Below, in pieces: positions 35,155 to 45,332 of a DNA stretch of 64,000 nucleotides (the stretch's first letter is position 1; the number at the start of each line of letters is the position of its first letter). The DNA is taken from the NCBI GenBank assembly GCA_031310005.1, contig CM062379.1, positions 5,518,001 through 5,582,000 of the forward strand, read 5' to 3'. The stretch is from Dactylellina haptotyla (Eukaryota; Ascomycota; Orbiliomycetes; Orbiliales; Orbiliaceae). A program made the translations under genes and the position numbers. The notes below the pieces were generated by a model. That model was not told the DNA's origin. It ran no database searches and saw only the letters and a list, made by a program, of their open reading frames with translations.

Positions 35155-37176
35155 CTAAGCCTCGAAGCCCCAAGCTGGGTACTTAGGTCCGCTGGTGTTA
35201 TCGCACGAGTACTGGACGATATACTCGTTATTGTCGCTCTTTTCATCGAGAAGGACGCTGCCGTCTGGGGCGGTGACTCTAAGTTTGAAGTTACCAGCTC
35301 CGCCTTGGTTGGCCCAGACGATACGGATTGGGGTGTACGTTCCCTTCTTGAGATCAACCTGGGTGGAAATTGGCTTGGAGTTTCCGCCAGCAAATTTCTG
35401 GATAATATTCGCATTCTGGCGGTTCCAGCCGGTGTAGGCAGTTTGGCCAACCCAGAGCATGGTAATATCATCGCTGGAGGGGAGGCTGAAGATGTACTTG
35501 CCATCTTGAGGAGCAAAGATGTAACCTCGATGGTTGATGGCCAAGACATCAGCGTAGGTACTGAAGTCCTGTTTATAACCGTAGACGTCGATTGGGTTGG
35601 TCTGAGCCTGGCTGAAGCCAACCTTGGTGGTGGTTCCGTAGCAGTTCTGTGCTGGATTGTCCTGGGATTGTCCTGCGGTCATTGGATTGCGTCGCTTGAG
35701 GACAGTTGGGTCGAATAAATCAATGTTGGTGACCTTATTACCGTTAACGTCGGTATTTGGAGTGGCATAGTGCTGCAGACCGATATTTCCACAAGATGTG
35801 TCTGGCTTCAGTGGACCCTGTTTGACCGGGAGTTTTGGGTACTGTCCAGGAGCGAGGTTGGCACCACAGCTATTACCACCACAGGCACCAGCACAGCCAA
35901 CACTCCAAGCGCTAGAGTAGCCGGTAGCTTCGACGGGAGGATAACCCTTGTGGTTGGAGTAGTAGCAAGTCTTGCTTCGTTCGTGGTAGTCAACACTATC
36001 GCAGCCATTTGTACCAGCACAAGCATCCATGCAATCCTTGAAGGAGCCTTGCCCTTCGGATAAAATGTGTGGAGTTGCGTGACGACGGCCACAGACAATG
36101 CGGAAGGCAGTTCCAAAGATAGTATTGTAGGTATTGTGATTAGCATATGGACACTCAGTAGAGCACATTACGGTCATATCATTTGCCGCCTCTTTAGTTG
36201 GTGGGTCGACCATAAACGCGTAGTGGTGACCTGTGCCGGACATAGCTTTGGGGCCCAGACCCCCTTGACCGAGGAGAGAGCAAGTTCTGCCATTTTGAGC
36301 ATCAAAGTTGACAGCCTTGCATCCGTCCTTGGTAGCGCATCTTTCAATACATTGATGGAGGCTGTCCGCAAGAACGGTATCAAGAATGTCAGTTGAATGA
36401 TGGAGACCGCATCTAATCATGAAGTAGCTGCCATCGGTGGCACTATAAGTCTGGTAGTCGTTCGTAGGACAAAGAGCTGTATTTTGAGCATTCGCATTTG
36501 GGTTATAAACACCTGGAAGCGTATGAACCGGGTTGTTGGGGTTCATTGGTTCGACACCAGGATATATGTTTCCTGGTTGCTGGGTACCCGGCTGTTGCAT
36601 GCCCGGCTGTTGAACTGGTTGCTGTTGACCCGGCTGCCACGGCTGCTGCTGCCCCGGTTGCTGTTGTACTGGTTGCTGCTGTCCTGGTTGCTGCTGTCCT
36701 GGTTGCCAAGGTTGCTGCTGCTGTGGAGGCTGCTGCTGAACAGGCTGACCGGGCTGCCACGGTTGCTGCTGACCCGGCTGTTGCATACCAGGCTGCCATG
36801 GTTGTTGCTGCTGTTGTTGCTGCTGTTGTTGCTGCTGTTGTTGCTGACCCGGCTGCCACGGCTGCGGTTGCATGGGCTGCTGTTGCAAAGGCTGCTGCTG
36901 CTGGCCTGGCTGCCACTGGCCGTAGTGCTGCTGTTGCTGCTGCTGACTAGGTTGATACTGCTGGTATTCCTGCTGCTGCTGCTGCACTGGCGGCTGTTCC
37001 ATCGAGTACCGTCCCCAATAAATTCTAGATGCTGCCATGCCCTCAGGAGCTTGCTGCTGCTGCTGCTGCTGGCCAGGCTGCCAGATCTGCCCGTTCTGAG
37101 ATTGAGCAATGGCAGATGTCATGAACGAGAGCATCAAGATGGCCCTAGTGGGTGAGAGAGTACTAAACTTCGCCAT
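35155..37176 (-). CDS. Secreted Gln-rich adhesin with Cys-rich modules and GLEYA-like domain
   Basis: A single exon of 673 residues. A signal peptide (about 1-24) is followed by a Gln/Pro-rich region (about 25-225) with seven WQPG repeats and a run of about fifteen Gln. Residues 237-450 hold two or three Cys-rich blocks, each with a pattern like FRIVCG...CMDACAGTNGCDSVDY, as in PAN/apple modules that bind protein or carbohydrate. Residues about 500-660 resemble the GLEYA/PA14-type lectin domain of fungal adhesins: ISL-type beta strands, an aspartate pair before MLWVG, and a Gly-Trp. The C-terminus has no clear GPI signal, so it is probably secreted or wall-trapped. The gene has no intron. Domain names are inferred from pattern, not from a search. 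Confidence 0.82.
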   Translation of the reverse strand: MAKFSTLSPTRAILMLSFMTSAIAQSQNGQIWQPGQQQQQQQAPEGMAASRIYWGRYSMEQPPVQQQQQEYQQYQPSQQQQQQHYGQWQPGQQQQPLQQQPMQPQPWQPGQQQQQQQQQQQQQQQPWQPGMQQPGQQQPWQPGQPVQQQPPQQQQPWQPGQQQPGQQQPVQQQPGQQQPWQPGQQQPVQQPGMQQPGTQQPGNIYPGVEPMNPNNPVHTLPGVYNPNANAQNTALCPTNDYQTYSATDGSYFMIRCGLHHSTDILDTVLADSLHQCIERCATKDGCKAVNFDAQNGRTCSLLGQGGLGPKAMSGTGHHYAFMVDPPTKEAANDMTVMCSTECPYANHNTYNTIFGTAFRIVCGRRHATPHILSEGQGSFKDCMDACAGTNGCDSVDYHERSKTCYYSNHKGYPPVEATGYSSAWSVGCAGACGGNSCGANLAPGQYPKLPVKQGPLKPDTSCGNIGLQHYATPNTDVNGNKVTNIDLFDPTVLKRRNPMTAGQSQDNPAQNCYGTTTKVGFSQAQTNPIDVYGYKQDFSTYADVLAINHRGYIFAPQDGKYIFSLPSSDDITMLWVGQTAYTGWNRQNANIIQKFAGGNSKPISTQVDLKKGTYTPIRIVWANQGGAGNFKLRVTAPDGSVLLDEKSDNNEYIVQYSCDNTSGPKYPAWGFEA
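36566..37104 (-). repeat. CAG/CAA-rich tract coding poly-Gln and WQPG repeats
   Basis: Imperfect coding repeat on the minus strand: Gln runs mixed with seven WQPG units. Mixed CAG and CAA codons give a purer amino-acid than nucleotide repeat. Such tracts change length by slippage, so allele length may vary among strains. Confidence 0.85.
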
Positions 37177-38970
37177 TGTAAAGAAGCTTTTGTGTGATCA
37201 ACAACACGTCTGTAGGAATATGGTATTAGTGGTGATGGCTGAGGAGCTTGCCTTGAGCATGAAGAAAGAAGGCCATATAGATGGGCCAGTAGACCACACT
37301 TATAGGCAAATTCTACTTGGAGAATACGAGGATTAGAAACGACACCTCCGATTGCAATATGATAGTGTGCGTCGCGTATGTAGAATCATAGGTATGAGAT
37401 TCTTCGTCATCTCCAACCTCTCCGTGTGCTCCATTTGATTGGTATAGAATCCGTATGCAATCGCAAAGACGACAGGTTCGTTCGGTCTAAGCCGTTGTCA
37501 TCCATCTATGTATCTCCTTGCGTTCCCATAAAACGATGTTATCGATGCATTCGTGCTGACCCGCCGAGCTCACACGGAATAAGATTATCAACTCCCACTT
37601 CCTTCAAGCAATCCAAAATAGAGATGCATAATAATTGAGTCCCCATTCTAGATTGCCGGTTGGAGGTTCCATCGGGTTACGGTGGCCTCGAGTCAATGCA
37701 TATGCTTCCCCGCATCTTCTGTAGTAGTGTCGCAATGCGTATTTAGCGCTGCTACTTGGAACAACGACCTTTCGAAATCTAAAGTTTGAAAACTTTTCTC
37801 ATTCCAACTAAGGAACGAAGCAGTAAGCTCTCTGCACGCTTGCAGCTATAACCGGGTGGCAGCTGTTGGAAATTACTCGCATTCTTCGGTTGCATTCCGA
37901 AGTTTATCCGCCAGGTTAGCTTGAAACACTTCCCGGAGACATTATAAGCGAGTAGGCGGGACGGCACGATAATGTAGATCGCCTAGGGTATTCTATCGAC
38001 TGCATCCAATGGAATGATTTCCCCAGACTGAAAGATTTCGCATCAAGTTAGCCAATGTTAGTGTCTGGCGATGTCAGATAGATCTTCTCTCCCTTCTGCC
38101 CATGTCATTCCCGGCTATTGCCTCGATGTGCTTCGGATTAGTTCCTAGACCTAACGGCTTCGTTTTGGATTGGTGTACCTAATGCCCGAGCTCCTTTTCT
38201 CAAAGGTCCTACACTTGGTATCCACTGTTTGCCGAAAATCGCCAAGTGTGTGTGTGTCCTGTGAAATGTTGCATTTTGCTTTCGACCACAGCCAACAAAT
38301 TGGTTAGATCCATCACCTCGAGAAACCATCATATCTGCAAGCTAGGTTATAGTCGATCTGAAAGTGGCATTTCTCTACCTAGGCAATGTGGTTATACCTC
38401 CGGGTAAACTTCCTTTGACTCGGAAAGCATCGGCATATCTCCTTGCCTTCATATTAGAGATCGTGATTATGGTTCAAGCTAGTTATACCGTCGATCTACT
38501 TCGATGTCCGATTTGATTTTAGTTGGGAAATTTTTTTAACTCTGAGGCATATTCCATCTCGGAGGAATACTTGTGACGTAAGATCATGGTGTGCAAATCG
38601 GAGAGGCGGGGTAGTATGCAAACAGTCAGCCGTAGGCGTCTATAGTAGATTTTGCATCCAGCCTCTTTGGTATCATAGTTCAAGTTCGAGCTATGCCTGA
38701 CGATTCTCCACCTTAGACCCCCAAGTCCAATGTTGTCAATTTCATATGAAACTATCCTGGTGGTTTCTCGACTATTTAATGGATCTGCCCCCTTCGAAGC
38801 CATAGCCTATTCAAAGATCAGCCAAGTCAGCCTCTTGGATACTAGATCACCTAATATATCTTAATCAAATAAAAGGAGATTATCTCAGTAGAGCCAGAGT
38901 GTAAGTTCCGTCAAAGCTTACCAATGCAGTTCACACCCACCGTACTAACTGATCTTGTTAGAAACTAACC
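37177..38970. other. Long divergent promoter region
   Basis: Between the adhesin (minus) and the small secreted protein (plus). A minus-strand frame with an ATG at 38803 runs 94 codons to 38519; it has no recognisable feature. Directly before the next gene, a sequence with an actaac branch and a tgttag end (38941-38960) could be the 3' end of a leader intron. Confidence 0.45.
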
Positions 38971-39309
38971 ATGCAACTCAAGACTCTCCTCTTTGCCGCT
39001 GCTGTTGCCAGCTTGAATGGCGAAGCCCTTGGTTGGGTTGGATACAAGCCACTCGGCGCTGTCCTCTTCGGTGTCCCCAAAAGCAATCAGGACGGCTACA
39101 CAACTCTAGCTTACTGGCCGGTCATCGTCCGCCAACCAGTTGCCACTGCCAAACCTCAACCGGTCCAACCATCGGGTCCGGATCTCAACTCGGCCTCCAA
39201 GAACGCTGACCAGGCTTGCTCTAATGCCAACGGAGCAGGCAGCCGCGGATTAATCGATTCCAGCGGCAAGCATATCGCATGTGCGCCGATGAAGCCGGGC
39301 TGCCCGTAG
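38971..39309 (+). CDS. Small secreted protein, candidate effector
   Basis: A single exon of 112 residues. A signal peptide (about 1-19) is followed by a mature chain rich in Pro, Ala, Ser and Gly, with three Cys at 83, 104 and 111, the last directly before the C-terminal Pro. An odd number of Cys leaves one unpaired or allows dimer formation. No known domain. The ATG context (aaccATGc) is acceptable. It faces away from the adhesin gene, and the two may share upstream control, although nearly 1.8 kb separates them. Confidence 0.75.
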   Translation: MQLKTLLFAAAVASLNGEALGWVGYKPLGAVLFGVPKSNQDGYTTLAYWPVIVRQPVATAKPQPVQPSGPDLNSASKNADQACSNANGAGSRGLIDSSGKHIACAPMKPGCP

Positions 39310-39977
39310 TTCGTATCTTCGGGTGCATCGCCAGTGCGTTCGGCTTCCCTATGATATTTATGAGCTTCAATACCTCCTGTAGGTTTATAGAGGAATCAGC
39401 ATAACCTACCTGTCGTACCTAGCTAGGCCTGTTGTTATAAGGCACGGTATCCAATGTACCCTAGATACAAATAAATTCACACACCATAAAGACCCTCTAT
39501 TCTCTGACTTGTAATACTTGTGTTAGCATATAAACCTATTTCGATATGTGATATGAGTCCAAATTGCCATCCAACTCACCCTGTGAATAATGCTGTCTCA
39601 TTTTCCCAAGTCGCTAAAGAGCGAGCCGCGTCTCCGGTACTCCTCCCTGAACACACACTCTCCGGCACACCCCCCCCCCCACACACACAAAACGCTAACA
39701 CTCGCGTGCACACGCACGCACACTCTCTCCTATACTCCCACTCCCACCTGTCCTACACCTTCTCATCCTCCATCCACCGAGTCCATATTAACAAGAACGT
39801 TGGGATACAATGTGTCCCGGGTACATGTTCCGGCGCAACGTCGACCGCAAACCAAACCACGTAAATCACAGAATAGGCCAAGCTTTATCATAACATACAT
39901 ACCTATTCTCACTTAACCACGGGATTCTATCACATAGCGGTACCAACCCTTCCGCCCGATACGCTCAGGCCCTCCGT
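39310..39977. other. 3' flank with simple repeats
   Basis: Contains a C/CA-rich low-complexity tract at about 39655-39740 (poly-C next to CACACA) and CT-rich sequence to 39780. No coding evidence. Confidence 0.55.
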
Positions 39978-41087
39978 TCACGAGGAAAGGGTGCCTGACT
40001 GCGTCCGCTCCTTCTTCCCCCTAAGCCGCTCGCTAAAGCGTAAGGGTTCCTCGGTTGGTTGGGCTGGAACCACTTTCTTCTCTTTACGGGGTTCGGCAAC
40101 CTTTTGCAGTTTCCCCTTCTGCAGGCTTGCCTTCTGCTGTTGCTCCCGTTTTTGCTCCTTCTTCTTCTTCTTCTCCTGCCTCGACGGCACGGAGTCGAGA
40201 AGCGTGATAGGTCCCGGAACTGCGGGCCGCTCCGAGTCTCCACCAGCTCTATTATCCTTCTCCCCAGCACTACTAGAAGCAGCCATCTTACCCGATTTGC
40301 CCTTCTTCTGGACTTCCTTCTGTTCGTGACTCGGTCCTTCCTGAGAAACGACAGGCGGCTCCCGAAACGCTACGCACTTGCGTTTCCTCCCACGGGAGCC
40401 GTTACCTTCTTCCTCCTCCACCGCTGCATCATCGCGACGAGCTCGCTTCCGGGAGACCGCCTCGCCAGAACCAACAACAGGCGCACTAGGAACCTGCGTG
40501 GCGGCAGCCCGTCGTCCCATCGACTTACTCCGCGTATTTGCTGCAACGGTAGGCTCGCTATCGGCCACCGACGTGCTCCCGTCCTTCTTCCCGTCCCCGG
40601 ATTTCCGGTCCCGAACGAACGCCTTCACGACGCCCCGCCAGGGAGGACAATTCGGGTTAGGATGGACAGGTTTCACGCGGTACCCGTGTAGCGGTCTACC
40701 CCTTCTATCACGGTAGACGCCGTACTGCGTGTCCTGCGCGGCGGCGGCGGTCTTCTTGCGAGGATCGCGGACCCGCGGTACGGAGAGGAGGTAATCGTTC
40801 GTCGGGTCTGTGATGAGAGTTCTACGTCTCTCGATGGCCTCCGCGGGGTATGAAGCACCCGTGGGATCTGTGAGGGGGAGAGCTGGCGGGATGTGGGTAG
40901 TGGTGGGTTTTGTGGATTTGGCGGAGGTTTTGGACTCAGTGTTTGGGTTCTCGGCTGCGGTTTTTGAACGAGTCCGTATGCCGGTTTCAAGAGGGGGTTG
41001 TGTAGCATCCGCTGGACCTTCTGAAGACAGCTTGCGCTTCTTCGAGGGAAGGTCTGTTGGTTGCTGCGATCCTCTTTTTGGTGGCAT
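39978..41087 (-). CDS. Basic, disordered, probably nuclear protein
   Basis: A single exon of 369 residues from the ATG at 41087. The composition is Lys, Arg, Ser, Glu and Pro with many basic clusters that look like nuclear localisation signals (KKRK, RKRAR, KKKKKEQK). One more ordered segment lies at about residues 80-165, where hydrophobic and aromatic residues cluster (LLSVPRVRDP, GVYRDRRGRPLHGYRV). That segment may be the conserved core; the rest is likely disordered. No named domain was recognised. It lies head to head with the Sm D1 gene. Confidence 0.7.
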   Translation of the reverse strand: MPPKRGSQQPTDLPSKKRKLSSEGPADATQPPLETGIRTRSKTAAENPNTESKTSAKSTKPTTTHIPPALPLTDPTGASYPAEAIERRRTLITDPTNDYLLSVPRVRDPRKKTAAAAQDTQYGVYRDRRGRPLHGYRVKPVHPNPNCPPWRGVVKAFVRDRKSGDGKKDGSTSVADSEPTVAANTRSKSMGRRAAATQVPSAPVVGSGEAVSRKRARRDDAAVEEEEGNGSRGRKRKCVAFREPPVVSQEGPSHEQKEVQKKGKSGKMAASSSAGEKDNRAGGDSERPAVPGPITLLDSVPSRQEKKKKKEQKREQQQKASLQKGKLQKVAEPRKEKKVVPAQPTEEPLRFSERLRGKKERTQSGTLSS

Positions 41088-42143
41088 TTTTATCAGTGTA
41101 CTTGAAATGAGATTCAGTTAGTTTCTTGTTTCTTGGAAAGGCTGATTGAGTGGTTGTATAATGAGTTTCCCAGGGAGTATGAAGTGGAATATAGAAGAGA
41201 GAGAGAGGAGAGAGGGAAGTGGTAAAGGAAGTCTTCTTGAAAGTGGGAGTTGCAGTTATGGGTGCCTCGAGCAACGGTACAGAAATCAAGCTTCACCGTT
41301 GCAATACAGAATACCATATTCACTCTTCGAATGAAATACTCGCAAATTGATATGCTATCATAAACGCACCTTTTATTCCACTGAAATCGCGCTGGTTGGT
41401 TTTGTTCTTTGGAATAATTGTTACTAGATGATTGAGAAGGCGAAGGTTGAAGGTTGCTAAAAGGAAAATGAGAAGGAGGAGGAAGACGCATTTGTACAAA
41501 TTACATCTAGATAGACACCAAAATTATTTTATATCAACTATTTTTGTTACAACCGTATCACAGCAAAACCATATCCTCAGGTTTATTCTTTTCTCAAATT
41601 GGTAGCACCACAAGCTACCAATATTACTAGAGAGATAACACAATCTTCAGAATATTCTTCTGAAGGTAAATTTACAGTAAGATCGCAAAATACGCGCCGT
41701 TCTTCTCGGCATTCTATAGCTTCTTTATTTCCAATATAATATGATTACGGTCTCGAGAGACACCATCAACTCGGCACCCTCGATGGAACAGCCAGCGTTG
41801 CGGCAGCGAATGTGTTGAAAATGTCGAATTTCGTGCGTTGACGTCCCAAAGCGCCTTAGCGTGATCCGATAGCCCAAAAGGGCAAGGCCTCGTTTCCTGA
41901 ACACAGAAAACGCGCGAAAAGTTTCCCTCACAGCAGGTCGTTCACTCACTCACTCACTCACGATCAACCATCAACCACAACCACACACCAACAGACATCA
42001 TCACCCCCCCATCCCAGTATCCAGATCCCGACATTCCTTAAATCACGTCGCGAAACACTCAATTGGATACACCCCTCCCCGCCGGTAAACGCAATCGGAC
42101 CGCCCCGATTTAAAAGAACTGCGCGCGCAGCCCCGTCGTCACG
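41088..42143. other. Divergent promoter of the basic protein and Sm D1 genes
   Basis: No gene supported. Contains an (ACTC)n tract at about 41942-41960. Confidence 0.5.
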
Positions 42144-42908
42144 ATGAAGTTGGTCAGGTGAGCGAGCTACCCTCGACGATTCTCGTTCCACGAGTTCCAC
42201 CCACCGCATTCCCCCTCCCCTCCCCTCCTTTCCATCCCTCGATCACACGCCGCCGTCGCCCCCCTTGGTTCCCAACGAATGGCGTAGCTTTCCCTGGATT
42301 GCAGCTGCGAGCTTGGAGCTGCGAGCTTACCCGAGCTCCGAGATCGAAGATATGGGATGAATGAATGTATAGCTAACCGGTGAAAAAAAAATACGCACAG
42401 ATTCCTCATGAAATGCGCGAACGAGACGGTCACCGTCGAGCTCAAGAATGGTAATTACCCCTCCTCCTTCTCCTTTTTATTCCTCCTTCATCTACATACG
42501 TACCTTACTATAAGAAATCCAATCCCACGCAAGGGGAGACACATATATCAAAATGCTAATACTTATAATCCTAAAAAAACAGGCACAATAATTCACGGCA
42601 CAATAACCACCGTCACACCGACGATGAACACCTCCCTGCGTACGGTGCGCATGACGGTGCGCAACCGCGAGCCGCAGACGTTGGATACGATCAATATCCG
42701 CGGTAGCACGATCCGCTATTTCATCCTGCCCGACTCGTTACCGCTGGACACGCTGTTGATCGATGATAGCGTCAAGGCGAAGAATAAGGCGCGGAAGGAA
42801 GGTGATAAAGACCGCGGTGGTGGCGGCATCGGAGGGCGCGGAAGGGGTAGAGGACGGGGTAGAGGTGACAGAGGTGGCGGTGGCCGAGGGCGGGGGGGCA
42901 GGCGTTAA
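42144..42908 (+). CDS. SMD1: Small nuclear ribonucleoprotein Sm D1
   Basis: Model: exons 42144-42157, 42401-42450 and 42583-42908, giving 129 residues. The first exon has only 14 nt; phases 2 and 1 fit. The Sm fold is plain: the Sm1 motif runs from [17 protein letters not shown] across the second junction, and the Sm2 motif contains [14 protein letters not shown], where the Arg-Gly pair binds uridine in the RNA ring. The C-terminus is an RGG-rich tail (about 100-129), which in Sm D1 is arginine-methylated for assembly. The protein is a core component of the U1, U2, U4 and U5 snRNPs in the spliceosome. Length matches the family. Converges with the SDHAF3 gene downstream. Confidence 0.96.
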
Positions 42909-43325
42909 GGATGCCGCTATGGGGACGTTGAGGAGGCGGTTATTAGGAGGGATATGGAATATTTGTGAAATATATTTATGTGGATGTAGAGTTTTCTTTC
43001 AAACATCCAAGAGAAATGGTATGCGAATTCGGGCAGGACTATAACAAGAAAGCTAGTGGGGATCCATGAAAACGAGGGTTTCCTTAGGATATGTATCACA
43101 TACAAAAAAGTGGGATAGATACTTGTTTCTTTCCTTTTTCCTTTTTTTTCCCTTTTTCCTCGCAATTACAGTATTATGAACAAAAAAGATTGATATATAC
43201 TCGTTCCAATCTTGTTGGTCCGTCAGATGGGAAAGGATAACGCCAACGATATGCACGAGAAGAAATTGAAAGAGTTATAGTACAAGAATACACACCTACA
43301 GGAGATATACAATGGGGAAAGAAGC
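42909..43325. other. Convergent 3' flanks
   Basis: AT-rich, with T-runs near 43130-43160; nothing coding. Confidence 0.5.
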
Positions 43326-43964
43326 TTACGAAGAGTCCTCGTCACCCATCTTCTTCGCCTTGTTCATCAGCTCGTACAGCTGGCCGATTTGGTCGTCTGT
43401 ACTCGCGGATTGTATCAGTATTGGGTATGGGCCCGCGATGTGCATATATAAATGTCAATATATATATATATATATTGGAGAAAACAGGCGTACCGCTCAT
43501 CTTCTCCAGCTTTCCTTTATCGAGCTTCGCATCCCTCCAGGTATCGCCCTCGAGATGTTGCGCGTACAGCTGCCACTCGGTCAGGAATGCAATCTGTCCT
43601 CAAGAGAAGTTTTATATATCGATGACTCGTTAGTGGGTTTGTTTGTGACTTTCCCGTTCCGCAGTTTTCTGCACGTCAAGCGAGATTTTCAAACATGATT
43701 GCCAAAAGCGTAGTGATCGAGATACAAGAGAGAAGAAGATTGGGAACGCACGATGTGGACGGGGTTCTCGACATCTTTGTGCCGTCTCCACTCGTCTCTG
43801 ATGTAGTGGTCGCCGAGGGCCCGCTCTTCGGGTGAGAGGTGACGTCTGTGGGCGCGCAGGATGCGACGGTAGAGCGGGATCGGGGGCAGGAGGGCGAGGG
43901 CGTTCTTCTGGATGAGGGAGGACGGAGCGACGGGCGTCGAGAGGAGGCGGGAGGAGAGCCGCAT
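43326..43964 (-). CDS. SDH7: Succinate dehydrogenase assembly factor 3 (Sdh7/ACN9)
   Basis: Model on the minus strand: exons 43964-43752, 43593-43494 and 43396-43326, giving 127 residues with phases 0 and 1. The N-terminus is Arg/Ser/Leu-rich without acidic residues, as in a mitochondrial presequence. The LYR motif (PLYRRILRAHRRHL) and FLTEWQLYAQHL are characteristic of the SDHAF3/ACN9 family. These matrix proteins protect or load the Fe-S subunit of complex II during assembly and are needed for growth on acetate in yeast. The end is acidic. The two introns contain AT repeats (43455-43476). It diverges from the Pkr1 gene. Confidence 0.93.
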
Positions 43965-44843
43965 GTTGTCTCTTCTTCGTACCGTCCTATCGATTGGGGG
44001 GTTGCTATACGACTCCGATACGATACGACCGCCTGTTACCGTGTGCGGTAGTGTTATAATTATGATGCGTAAAAGTGGTGAAGAGGCTGTCTCGCATGTG
44101 CCAAATTGGGCCGGGCAGCCATCGCCAAACAACAAAACCCGGCCGGGCGCCCGCCGACGTCAGGCAGCATGCGGTTACTAACAGCACCAGCAGCAAGCAG
44201 CAGCGGCGGTGTGACTGTGACGGGGCCGGCAGATAGCAGGCCCATCCCACACGTGTCTCCCCCATTTACGCTCTCATGAATATTATCTATTTAATCTCGT
44301 GTCTCGGCCCGGCCTCATCTTCTGTTCTGTTCTGTTCGCCGTCGTCGTCGGCAGGTGACTTGCTTTGCTGACTGGCTGCTAACAAGCTCCATCGGGTATA
44401 AACAACTCAGCTTCAACTATCCCTTCGCCTACAGCTACCTCTCCGCCTACTCTGCTCTCTTTTCCTCTCTTTTACTACCAGCTTCCCCGCCTTTCCAGCC
44501 TCCTCTTTCTTTCTTTCTCTCTCTCTTCCGTCCTCTCTTCTTCTGCTTCAGCTCTGGCGACCATGAGCTGAGAGGGGTAGATAGGCTGTGGTCTCACATT
44601 ACTCTGCGTCCCCCCTCCTTCGCACAAACCCCCACCTCGCTGCTGCCCGCAACAGCCCCAGCAACCCCCCCAAAGCTTAAATCAAACAATAAACACCGCA
44701 CACGATACTACATTCCCATCCCCGCCCTCGCCCCCCAGTTCTGCTGTACTCAGACATACACAGACAGACAGACAGACAGACACAGATACACACGCGGAGC
44801 GACACTCTGCACTCAAAGAGGTCTCGAGGAAATACCGGCCAAG
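43965..44843. promoter_or_regulatory. Divergent promoter and long CT-rich Pkr1 leader
   Basis: Shared region between SDH7 (minus) and PKR1 (plus). TATAAA at 44397-44402 implies a leader of roughly 400 bases. The leader is CT-rich from 44420 to 44560. It holds a minimal upstream frame ATG-AGC-TGA at 44563-44571 and a (CAGA)n tract at about 44761-44780. The leader could also contain an intron. Confidence 0.45.
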
Positions 44844-45332
44844 ATGTCCTACCCCTCCGACCTCTTCCGCGCCATCTTCACGCCCGGCGCCCCGCCCGCC
44901 CTCCTCGTCGCCACCAACGTCTCCTTCGCCTGCCTCCAGCTCACCCTCCTCGTCATGCTCTTCGCCACGGGCTCCTTCCACTTCTTCTTCCTCTCCCTCC
45001 TCTGCGGCGGCACCTGGGGCGGCATCAACTGGTTCGTCAGAGAGGTCGAGGCGCTGAAAAGGGTCGAAGGCCAGGCCGAGGACATCAGACGGGTCCAGGC
45101 CGAGCTCGACAAGAAGACCGAAGCGATGGAGCAAGATTACGATGATTCCGAAGATGTGGACGGCGGGAAATCCACCGCCGTTGAGTTTGCCAGCGCTGAA
45201 GAGCAGGTCGAACGCCGGAAAGGTGCAGCTGTCGTCGAGGACGAGGACGAGGACGAAGAGGACGACGGGTTCGAGAAGGTGGAGAAGGAAGACGGGTACG
45301 AGACCGAGGGCAAGGGAAAGAAGAAGAAGTAA
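44844..45332 (+). CDS. PKR1: V-ATPase assembly factor Pkr1
   Basis: A single exon of 162 residues. The N-terminus (SYPSDLFRAIFTPGAPPALL) and two membrane segments (about 19-43 and 44-66), ending in GGINWFVREVE, match Pkr1, an ER membrane protein that helps assemble the membrane sector of the vacuolar proton ATPase. After the membrane part comes a coiled stretch (about 65-95), then a strongly acidic tail (EDEDEDEEDD) that ends in a Lys run. The start is the first ATG of the conserved region; frames upstream lack one. The acidic and basic tail is typical of filamentous fungal versions. Confidence 0.9.
   Translation: MSYPSDLFRAIFTPGAPPALLVATNVSFACLQLTLLVMLFATGSFHFFFLSLLCGGTWGGINWFVREVEALKRVEGQAEDIRRVQAELDKKTEAMEQDYDDSEDVDGGKSTAVEFASAEEQVERRKGAAVVEDEDEDEEDDGFEKVEKEDGYETEGKGKKKK

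Noticed and set aside
36397-37155. Leu-rich and Ala-rich frames opposite the adhesin repeat
   Set aside because: They are the antisense and shifted readings of CAG/CAA repeats.
40059-41008. Overlapping frames opposite the basic nuclear-type protein
   Set aside because: Shadow frames in GC-rich coding DNA; composition is explained by the minus-strand gene.
44355-44843. N-terminal extension of Pkr1
   Set aside because: The frame begins at a GTG, has no ATG, and is CT-rich leader sequence; the family starts at 44844.
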